Shown one piece after another: positions 1 to 5,292 of a stretch of 5,703 nucleotides of DNA. The notes beneath the pieces were generated by a model, which was not told the origin of the DNA, ran no database searches, and saw only the letters and a program-made list of their open reading frames with translations. Position 1 is the first letter of the stretch. Each line of letters opens with the position of its first letter. This stretch comes from an uncultured Clostridia bacterium. GTDB lineage: Bacteria; Bacillota; Clostridia; Oscillospirales; Acutalibacteraceae. The position numbers and the translations under genes are program-made. The stretch is from NCBI GenBank assembly GCA_947628595.1, contig CANRAN010000088.1, positions 1 to 5,703 of the forward strand, given 5' to 3'.

Positions 1-378
1 CCCAAAAGGCTGTTGATACTGCTGTGCCTGCGGCTGTCCGTATTGTTGTTGATATTGCGGTATCTGTTGCTGCTGAGTATATTGTTCTATATACTGCGGA
101 TGATTTGCAGTTTCAGAGTAGCTGTCACTAAAAGGATCATGGAAAGAACCCGAAATTTCATCCGGAAATCCCTCCGTAAAATGCGGCTGTTCATACTCCG
201 GCTGTACATATTGCTGACCTATCGGTCTGCCGTATTGATCATATTCTATATGCTTTTTTTCAGGCTCCGGAGCATCTAAATCCGGCATTACAAACGGTTT
301 AAATTCCCTGCAATTACAAGAAATGCAGAACACTGCGTTATCCTGAAGCGTGGCACCACAGTTTGCACAAAGTTTCAT
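1..378 (-). CDS. Zinc-ribbon protein with Gln/Pro/Tyr-rich region (N-terminal part, runs off the left edge)
   Basis: An open frame of 126 codons starts at ATG 378-376 and continues without a stop past the left edge, so only the N-terminal part is visible. Residues 1-23 form a short zinc ribbon of the kind found at the start of many Firmicute proteins: C4-x2-C7 and C18-x2-C21, with an extra Cys at 23, beginning MKLCANCGA. From about residue 50 the chain is acidic and aromatic, and from about residue 100 it is dominated by Gln, Tyr and Pro with a run of four Gln, so it is probably disordered. In related architectures such a ribbon and linker often precede membrane segments, but the C-terminal part is outside the window and the function is unknown. 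The start is supported by a G-rich Shine-Dalgarno (AGGGGG, 387-392), 8 bases from the ATG, and by a consensus promoter upstream. The Leu-rich plus-strand frame over it is a shadow of the CAG/CAA codons. Confidence 0.8.
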   Translation of the reverse strand, partial: MKLCANCGATLQDNAVFCISCNCREFKPFVMPDLDAPEPEKKHIEYDQYGRPIGQQYVQPEYEQPHFTEGFPDEISGSFHDPFSDSYSETANHPQYIEQYTQQQQIPQYQQQYGQPQAQQYQQPFG

Positions 379-384
379 ATATTC

Positions 385-417
385 GGCCCCCTGTATGGAT
401 ATAACATGGGTGACGCC
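385..417 (-). promoter_or_regulatory. Possible leader hairpin masking the ribosome binding site
   Basis: In the predicted 5' leader of the zinc-ribbon gene, read on the minus strand, three short helices stack. GGC (417-415) pairs with GCC (387-385), CCC (410-408) with GGG (391-389), and TGT (406-404) with ACA (394-392). There is an asymmetric internal loop, a bulged A and a 9-base apical loop. The right arm contains the whole G-rich Shine-Dalgarno, so folding would hide it. I read this pairing by eye and computed no energy. No known riboswitch class is recognised, and the fold may be fortuitous. Confidence 0.3.
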
Positions 418-471
418 GCAAAAATATGTGACGAACACTCTTTAACAATTCTATACTCCAATATTATTTTA

Positions 472-501
472 ATTATATTACATTTTACACAATAATGTCA
501 A
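472..501 (-). promoter_or_regulatory. Housekeeping (sigma-A type) promoter of the zinc-ribbon gene
   Basis: On the minus strand a perfect -35 TTGACA (501-496) is followed, 18 bases later, by a perfect -10 TATAAT (477-472). Transcription would begin near position 465 and give a leader of about 87 bases before the ATG at 378. The surrounding DNA is very AT-rich. The 18-base spacer is one longer than the optimum. Confidence 0.8.
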
Positions 502-556
502 TATCCTCATAAAAATTTATTAAAAAGTAAAATTATTATTAATATTCCATGTAAAT

Positions 557-593
557 AAATTATCCGACTCACAACAAGTAAGTCGGATAATTT
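557..593 (-). terminator. Hairpin terminator after the binding-protein lipoprotein gene
   Basis: A perfect 13-bp inverted repeat (557-569 against 581-593) encloses an 11-base loop. It begins 25 bases past the stop codon of the minus-strand lipoprotein gene (619). Read on the minus strand, the descending arm ends in AATTT and is followed by ATTTAC, a modest U-rich tail. Its position between this gene and the promoter of the next minus-strand gene fits a Rho-independent terminator that insulates the two units. Confidence 0.75.
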
Positions 594-618
594 CAATTTA
601 TTCTGAACACACCACAAA

Positions 619-1854
619 TTATAAATTCCATATACCGGTATATCCGGTTAAGAAATTTGAACCAAAGCATATTTCATAAAAGCCGTCAATGTCATAGGTA
701 TTGTCTTTAAGTTCGTTTTTTATCAATTCCTGCGTCACAACCCTGACAGGTACGTCCTGCTCACTCGGAAGCTTATTTTTATTCAGCACCCTCAGTGCAT
801 AGTCAACCATTGCATAAGCTGTCCATTCATAGCTCTGTGCAACAAGCATCTCAAGATTTCCGTTTTCCGCTGAGTCGAATGCAGAAACACCCCCGCCCGT
901 TGAAATTATTTTTATATCATTTCCTGACTGATCAACTCCGCTTATTGCATCATTTATCATGGATTCGTCAAGCACAACAACATAGTTCAGGTTGGGATCG
1001 CTGTCTATTGCCTGCCTTATCTTCTCTGACAGTCCGTTCTGTATTTCAATTGACGAGCCACTTAGGACAGTACAATAACCGGATGAAACATACTTCTTAA
1101 ATTCATCAGCAAAGCCATTATATATTGACGTAGAAAGCGTAGAATCGGAATTATTAATTACAAGTGCATTGACCTTACCCTTTTTCTGGGTAATTGTCCA
1201 ATCTGCAAGCAATTTTCCTGCAAGCCCGAAGTTTATCGGCACAGTGTAATCCACATAATGATCGTTTTCACCCTTACCCATATTCCCTACTGATAGCACC
1301 TTTATTCCGTTTGCCTGCGTACGCTCTATGTTTGTTGCAAGCTCGTCCTTATTAATATCACCATACATAAGAACAATATCGCTGTTTCCTATTGCATTGT
1401 CAAGCGACTCACTATAAAATGATACCGTTCCGTCTGATTTATTGCAAATACTCTTTGAAAAGCCTGCTGTCTTTGCAGCCGTCTTGAACTGGTCGCAAAC
1501 AAGAGATGTAAAGCTATAATTTGAATTATCCGGAATGAGCATTATTGATTTTCCTTCGGATATGTCTCTTGCATTTATATTTTCTTCCTCAAAGGTGAAC
1601 TCCGGAACACCCTTGTATGACGATATAAAACTATCAAGCTCATTCAGCTGTGCCTTTGTTATCTCCGGCTTTGATTCTTCAACACTTATATCCACAACCT
1701 GTTCCTCTGATTGCTCAGAGGATTTCTGATCAACAGAGCTTTGTCCCACACCACTCGATGTATCACCGTTATTTTGATCACCATTACAGCCTGCCGAAAC
1801 AATAGACATTGCCATAATCGCAAATGTAAGAATAAACAAAGTAACCCTTTTCAT
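619..1854 (-). CDS. Lipoprotein related to type 1 periplasmic (sugar-type) solute-binding proteins
   Basis: The protein has 411 residues. The start at 1854 is preferred over ATG 1866 because GGAGG (1864-1860) lies just upstream of it, whereas 1866 has no Shine-Dalgarno. Residues 1-22 are a signal peptide with a lipobox SAGC, which would put a lipid-anchored Cys at 23. A Ser/Gln/Glu-rich linker runs to about residue 65. Residues about 103-375 resemble the RbsB-like Peripla_BP_4 fold: a first strand ending LIPDN, PINFGLAGKLLADW (about 205-219) matching the interlobe segment of sugar-binding proteins, YVVVLDESM (291-299) where the family has its second-lobe strand, and a C-terminal stretch (about 315-357) of the form G...AF..AENG....V.QS....AY..VDYAL. 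The likely role is to capture a small solute outside the membrane for an ABC transporter or sensor. The ligand cannot be read from the sequence. No ABC permease or ATPase gene lies in the window, so a sensory role is equally possible. The family is divergent but I am fairly sure of the fold. Confidence 0.8.
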   Translation of the reverse strand: MKRVTLFILTFAIMAMSIVSAGCNGDQNNGDTSSGVGQSSVDQKSSEQSEEQVVDISVEESKPEITKAQLNELDSFISSYKGVPEFTFEEENINARDISEGKSIMLIPDNSNYSFTSLVCDQFKTAAKTAGFSKSICNKSDGTVSFYSESLDNAIGNSDIVLMYGDINKDELATNIERTQANGIKVLSVGNMGKGENDHYVDYTVPINFGLAGKLLADWTITQKKGKVNALVINNSDSTLSTSIYNGFADEFKKYVSSGYCTVLSGSSIEIQNGLSEKIRQAIDSDPNLNYVVVLDESMINDAISGVDQSGNDIKIISTGGGVSAFDSAENGNLEMLVAQSYEWTAYAMVDYALRVLNKNKLPSEQDVPVRVVTQELIKNELKDNTYDIDGFYEICFGSNFLTGYTGIWNL

Positions 1855-1902
1855 GTCTTCCTCCATAAATTATTCCTATATATTCATGATTTTCCCTGAT
1901 TA

Positions 1903-1932
1903 ATTATACTTCTAACAATTATCACCTGTCAA
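1903..1932 (-). promoter_or_regulatory. Housekeeping (sigma-A type) promoter of the lipoprotein gene
   Basis: On the minus strand a perfect -35 TTGACA (1932-1927) and a perfect -10 TATAAT (1908-1903) are separated by 18 bases. The start of transcription would be near 1896, giving a leader of about 42 bases that contains GGAGG at 1864-1860. The TTGACA box lies in the divergent region shared with gpr, about 90 bases from the proposed gpr promoter. Confidence 0.8.
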
Positions 1933-2020
1933 CAAGTATTTTTGACGTATTTCATATACTTAAAACAAATCTTTTTGTAAATATATTCTCACCTACAATA
2001 ATCCCGAAAACTTATGTGAC

Positions 2021-2050
2021 GAATAAACAGTGAGCTGACGGGGAAAATTA
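2021..2050 (+). promoter_or_regulatory. Forespore-type (sigma-F/sigma-G-like) promoter of gpr
   Basis: GAATA (2021-2025) fits the -35 consensus GHATR shared by sigma-F and sigma-G. Fifteen bases later GGGAAAATTA (2041-2050) fits the sigma-F -10 pattern GGNRANANTR at every fixed position. Transcription would start near 2057, about 28 bases before the gpr ATG. In Bacillus subtilis gpr is expressed in the forespore under sigma-F and sigma-G, so the location makes biological sense. The consensus patterns are recalled from Bacillus work, and clostridial sigma factors may differ slightly. Confidence 0.6.
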
Positions 2051-2084
2051 AATTAAAGGATATAATCTACGAGGAGATAATATA

Positions 2085-2960
2085 ATGAATTACAGAACAG
2101 ACCTTGCTCTTGAGGCACATGAAATCAGCGGAGGTGATATAAGCGGCGTAAAAATGGACAGTGTATCCAAGGGCTTCATGAAAATAAGCAGATTGCAAAT
2201 TCAGAGCGATAATGCATCAAAAAAGCTCGGCAAGCCAAAAGGACGATATATCACAGCCGAAGGACTTCCCCTTACGGATAATTTTCGTGATGTAAAGGAA
2301 CAGATAGAAGCTCTTTCGGAGGAGATAAAGCCCCTCATTCCAAAGGAAGGCACTATTCTCGTAATCGGCATAGGAAATACTGAAATAACCCCCGACTCTC
2401 TCGGTCCGAAAAGTGCAGACTCGGTTATTGCAACAAGGCATATCAGGGGTGAAATAGCCCGTTCTGCCGGTCTTGATAAACTACGTCCTGTTGCAGTGCT
2501 TTCGCCCGGTGTACTCGGACAGACGGGCATTGAGGTGGGAGAACTGATATCATCCCTTACACAAAGTGTTAAAACCACCGCTGTCATAGCGGTAGATGCA
2601 CTTGCCTCAAGGAGTCTTTCACATCTCGGAAGAACAATACAAATAAGCGACAGTGGTATATCTCCTGGGTCGGGTATAGGCAATAACAGGCTCAGTCTTA
2701 CAAAATCAACCCTTGGCATACCTGTTATAGGAATAGGTATGCCCACTGTTGTTGACGGTATGACACTCGCTCTTGATTTATTGGGAGAAGAAAGTATTCC
2801 GGAAGATATGCTCCCGAAAAAATATAAGGAAAATCTTATTGTAACCCCGAGAGAAATAGATCTTCTTACAATGCGTGCTTCAAAGCTTATAGGAATGGCA
2901 ATTAATTGTGCATTGCAGGATAATTACAGTTTTGAGGAGCTTGCGTCCCTCGTATCATAA
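2085..2960 (+). CDS. gpr: GPR germination protease (SASP-degrading endopeptidase)
   Basis: GPR begins degradation of the small acid-soluble proteins that coat spore DNA when a spore germinates; it is made in the forespore as a zymogen (peptidase family A25). This 291-residue protein shows the family blocks in order: RTDLALEAHE (4-13), GRYITAEG (53-60), GIGNTEITPDSLGP (95-108), TRHI (117-120), LSPGVLGQTGIE (139-150), VDALASRS (170-177), QISDSGISPGSGIGN (186-200), GIPVIGIGMPTVVD (211-224) and VTPREID (253-259). D104 in TPDSLGP and D171 in VDALASR correspond to the two aspartates reported as essential in Bacillus GPR. It is shorter than the roughly 370-residue Bacillus enzyme: only three residues precede RTDLA, and the stretch between VVD and VTPREID is about 50 residues shorter. 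The start is firm: GAGGAG (2071-2076) lies 8 bases upstream and an in-frame stop at 2049-2051 excludes an earlier start. It is followed after 63 bases by spoIIP, an order also found in Bacillus. Confidence 0.96.
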   Translation: MNYRTDLALEAHEISGGDISGVKMDSVSKGFMKISRLQIQSDNASKKLGKPKGRYITAEGLPLTDNFRDVKEQIEALSEEIKPLIPKEGTILVIGIGNTEITPDSLGPKSADSVIATRHIRGEIARSAGLDKLRPVAVLSPGVLGQTGIEVGELISSLTQSVKTTAVIAVDALASRSLSHLGRTIQISDSGISPGSGIGNNRLSLTKSTLGIPVIGIGMPTVVDGMTLALDLLGEESIPEDMLPKKYKENLIVTPREIDLLTMRASKLIGMAINCALQDNYSFEELASLVS

Positions 2961-3023
2961 TCGTATAAAACCCGTCATAAGCTTTATTATGCAGTTAAAA
3001 TAGTTGTCGTGGGGGGATGAAAT

Positions 3024-4214
3024 ATGAGAATAAATAAAAGCCTTATACGGAAAGCAGGCCTTATTGCAACAGCCTCTCTGCTTATCTGCTCTGCCGCTTT
3101 TTGCACGGCGGTTAGGATATGCAGAGTGGGTATTCCTGTTTCAATTAATTCATTTGCGGCCCGTACTACCCTCCCCACCGGTAACAATAATTACCGCATA
3201 TCTCAGACCGCTTCTTCAGCGACATCAAAAAACAAGGAAAAAACAGAAAGCAGTAATTCCGAAAAATCCGAAATCAGTGAAGAGGAAAACAGCAGTGTAC
3301 TAAACGAGGCTGTAAAGGAAACCGACAGTCAGCCTGCTCCAACAGAATTTGAAACCTCAACAGTTACAGAGGAGGACATAAAGATATACGATAAAGAGCA
3401 TGAGGGTGAGGAACAATTTCCTGTACTTGAATTTACGTCAACAGACGGTAACATATCCTATAACGGTGTTCAGGTAAAAAATACCGCATCTAAGGACATA
3501 GATATAAAAAAAGAATTGGAGTCCGAGCTTGGATTTACCATTGATAAGTCAGATGAGCCACAGGTTCTTATATATCACACACATACAAGTGAAAGCTTTC
3601 TTGATTATGATACAGGCTATTATTATGAAAGCTTTTACCCGAGGAGTCAGGATAAAAGTAAAAATGTCTGCGCAATCGGGGATGAAATAGCAAAGCAGCT
3701 CAACGCTGCCGGTATCGTTACAATTCACGACACCACTGTACATGATAATCCAAGCTATAACGGAGCATATGACAGGAGTATGGAAACCATATATAAAAAT
3801 CTGAAAAAGTATCCGTCTATAAAGGTCGTTCTTGATATTCACCGTGACGGCATAGGGACAGATACACAAAGATCCAAGCCGGTTTTTACGGTAAACGGAA
3901 AAAAGGCGGCTCAGATCATGATTCTTGCAGGATATAATTATGATAATGATGAGGAATACACGGACTGGGAGTATAATCTCCGCTTTGCGTTACAGATTCA
4001 AAAAACCGCAGCGAAAATGTACCCCGACATGGTTCGACCTCTGAGTTTCGGGGATTTCATGTATAATATGAATGTAAATACGGGTTCTCTGCTAATTGAA
4101 GTCGGTGCAGATTCAAACACTGTCGAGGAAGTCCGATACACGGGATATCTACTGGGAAATGTACTCAAAGAGGTCCTTGATCCCGACAAAAAATATGGCA
4201 CAAAAAATAATTGA
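3024..4214 (+). CDS. spoIIP: Stage II sporulation protein P (engulfment peptidoglycan amidase/endopeptidase)
   Basis: SpoIIP is a peptidoglycan hydrolase (amidase and endopeptidase activity) that works with SpoIID and SpoIIM to thin septal wall and move the mother-cell membrane around the forespore. This 396-residue protein is close in length to the Bacillus one. Residues 1-9 are basic, and about 11-30 form a membrane anchor or uncleaved signal. A Ser/Glu/Lys-rich linker follows (about 60-120). The catalytic domain (about 175-390) shows YHTHTSES (184-191), VLDIHRDG (269-276) and LIEVGADSNTVEE (357-369), the His/Glu-bearing blocks typical of the family, plus W316-x2-NLRFA. G-rich ribosome binding bases (3011-3016) sit 7 bases before the ATG. 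It lies 63 bases after gpr with no evident terminator between, so read-through from the forespore promoter of gpr is likely. In Bacillus spoIIP is also expressed in the mother cell, and I found no clean sigma-E promoter in the gap. Confidence 0.95.
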   Translation: MRINKSLIRKAGLIATASLLICSAAFCTAVRICRVGIPVSINSFAARTTLPTGNNNYRISQTASSATSKNKEKTESSNSEKSEISEEENSSVLNEAVKETDSQPAPTEFETSTVTEEDIKIYDKEHEGEEQFPVLEFTSTDGNISYNGVQVKNTASKDIDIKKELESELGFTIDKSDEPQVLIYHTHTSESFLDYDTGYYYESFYPRSQDKSKNVCAIGDEIAKQLNAAGIVTIHDTTVHDNPSYNGAYDRSMETIYKNLKKYPSIKVVLDIHRDGIGTDTQRSKPVFTVNGKKAAQIMILAGYNYDNDEEYTDWEYNLRFALQIQKTAAKMYPDMVRPLSFGDFMYNMNVNTGSLLIEVGADSNTVEEVRYTGYLLGNVLKEVLDPDKKYGTKNN

Positions 4215-4302
4215 TTAAAAAGGTGTATAATAATGTGCCGAAAATTTCATTTCAAAGTCTTATTTTTCTGCGATTATGACAGTTTAATATAAAAAAAAAT
4301 TC

Positions 4303-4311
4303 TGCTATAAT
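4303..4311 (+). promoter_or_regulatory. Extended -10 promoter of the PEPS-repeat protein gene
   Basis: TGCTATAAT (4303-4311) is a perfect -10 hexamer with the TGn extension. The best -35 at a 17-base spacing is a weak TTTAAT (4283-4288), as is usual for extended -10 promoters. A run of nine A (4291-4299) lies just upstream of the -10. The start would be near 4318, leaving about 30 bases of leader before ATG 4349. This makes the upstream ATG at 4319 an unlikely start. Confidence 0.55.
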
Positions 4312-4348
4312 AAAGAAAATGATCCATACAACTACTGGCGGTGAAATA

Positions 4349-5224
4349 ATGAAAAAATTCAAAAGCTTACTTATAACAATAATACTTACCGCTTCCGTAT
4401 TTTCCGGTTACGGTATAACCTCATATGCGGAGGACAGCGTACCTTCACAGGAACCGTCGGAATATGTCAGCGTTCCCGAGGAAACTGAGTCATCCATACC
4501 GGAGCCGTCATATGACCCCGAACCATCATATGAACCCGAACCGGAACCATCACCCGAACCGGAACCATCACCCGAGCCGGAACCATCGTATGAGCCGGAA
4601 CCGTCATATAACCCAGAGCCTCCCCAGACCGTACCGGAGCCGCCGCAAAAATCTACTCCATCGTATGAACCGGAACCCGAACAGTCATATACTTCTGAGC
4701 CTCCACACGAGTCAAACCCGTCATATGACCCCGAACCGTCATATGAGCCGGAACCATCACCCGAACCGGAACCGTCGTATGAATCCGAACAGTCATATAC
4801 TCCCGTTGAAAGCAGCACTATAAATATAGTTGACCCGTTCAAAGGAATATCGGGAACAAAATATATACTTCCAACGGACAATCCGAATTTCAAGGCCCCC
4901 GAAAGCAGTGTTGAAGAACAATCATCCGAGGAAAGCTCTGAGGGCGGAAAGGCGGCGGCGATAATTGATACCACGAGTATGCTTGATATCACACCGACTA
5001 TTGAATATGATGATCATTCGGCTTTAATATCATATAAACAGGATAATGACAATTCATCTTTTCTTATAGGAATGATTTTCTGGTCTGTAATCGGCGTCAT
5101 TGTCACTGCCGTTCTCATACTAATACTTAATTTTAAGGGTAATAATACCGAATTTGCATTCAGCAGGAAGAGATATCATAAGGGTATGAATAATTCAACA
5201 AAAACCAATAAATATAATATATAA
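4349..5224 (+). CDS. Secreted single-pass membrane protein with Pro-Glu-Pro-Ser repeats, function unknown
   Basis: I do not recognise a family. The 291-residue protein starts with a signal peptide (basic KKFK, hydrophobic core about 7-24, likely cleavage near SYA-ED at 27-28). Residues about 51-150 are a low-complexity array built on PEPSYEPEPSPEPEPS-like units, rich in Pro, Glu, Ser and Tyr. An acidic, Ser-rich segment (about 151-236) without Cys follows. A transmembrane helix spans about 237-262 and a basic tail (FSRKRYHKG onward) ends the chain. The expected topology is repeats outside and a short tail inside, with the Pro-rich part acting as a stiff spacer through the cell wall. No sortase motif or enzyme domain is visible. 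ATG 4349 is chosen over 4319 because GGCGGTGA (4337-4344), one mismatch from the ideal Shine-Dalgarno, lies just upstream and because of the promoter position. It lies 134 bases after spoIIP, so a link to sporulation is possible but only by position. Confidence 0.85.
   Translation: MKKFKSLLITIILTASVFSGYGITSYAEDSVPSQEPSEYVSVPEETESSIPEPSYDPEPSYEPEPEPSPEPEPSPEPEPSYEPEPSYNPEPPQTVPEPPQKSTPSYEPEPEQSYTSEPPHESNPSYDPEPSYEPEPSPEPEPSYESEQSYTPVESSTINIVDPFKGISGTKYILPTDNPNFKAPESSVEEQSSEESSEGGKAAAIIDTTSMLDITPTIEYDDHSALISYKQDNDNSSFLIGMIFWSVIGVIVTAVLILILNFKGNNTEFAFSRKRYHKGMNNSTKTNKYNI
4499..4798 (+). repeat. In-frame degenerate tandem repeat encoding Pro-Glu-Pro-Ser-Tyr units
   Basis: About 300 bases consist of imperfect 6-, 12- and 18-base units such as GAACCGGAACCATCACCC with many synonymous changes (CCG/CCC, GAA/GAG, TCA/TCG). 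The reading frame is kept throughout and third positions vary most, so the repeat is selected at protein level rather than being recent slippage. The opposite strand is also open over this stretch and would read as Gly/Ser/Asp/Tyr, but that is a by-product of the composition. Confidence 0.85.
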
Positions 5225-5242
5225 TTTTCTGTACGGTAAATA

Positions 5243-5278
5243 TCGCCGCCCATGGTATATCATTATCATGGGCGGCGA
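5243..5278. terminator. GC-rich hairpin between convergent genes (likely bidirectional terminator)
   Basis: A perfect 12-bp inverted repeat (5243-5254 against 5267-5278, sequence TCGCCGCCCATG on the left arm) can extend by three more pairs (one G-U) to a 6-base loop. It starts 19 bases after the stop of the PEPS-repeat gene and ends 15 bases before the stop of aspS, which points the other way. The flanking tails are AT-rich but not long U runs on either strand. A terminator serving both genes is the simplest reading. Confidence 0.75.
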
Positions 5279-5292
5279 ATTAATTATGCCTT

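Noticed and set aside
13..279. Plus-strand Leu-rich open frame of 88 codons
   Set aside because: It is the reverse complement of Gln-rich codons of the zinc-ribbon gene (CAG/CAA read as CTG/TTG) and has no convincing ribosome binding site.
1855..1866. Upstream ATG at 1866 as the lipoprotein start
   Set aside because: No Shine-Dalgarno precedes it; GGAGG overlaps its first codons and serves the ATG at 1854, which also gives a normal lipoprotein signal peptide.
2061..2066. TATAAT just before gpr as a -10 box
   Set aside because: The start would fall at the ribosome binding site (2071-2076), and no -35 stands at the right distance; the forespore-type promoter upstream fits better.
2201..2746. 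181-codon antisense open frame inside gpr
   Set aside because: It lies wholly within a gene with clear family motifs on the other strand, has no start signal, and its protein has no recognisable character.
2961..3023. CATAAGCT and GTATA in the gpr-spoIIP gap as a sigma-E or sigma-G promoter for spoIIP
   Set aside because: Only partial matches at wrong spacings; read-through from gpr is a simpler explanation.
4226..4231. TATAAT shortly after spoIIP as a promoter
   Set aside because: The nearest -35-like TTGATT is only 9 bases upstream and there is no TGn extension; the 4303-4311 site is better placed.
4499..4798. Repeat block considered as a CRISPR-like or recombination array
   Set aside because: Units are short, degenerate, in frame and without unique spacers; it is a coding low-complexity repeat.
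4408..4992. 194-codon antisense frame rich in Gly/Ser/Asp/Tyr
   Set aside because: It is a product of the PEPS codon repeat read backwards. The plus-strand frame has a signal peptide, a membrane helix and a ribosome binding site, which this one lacks.
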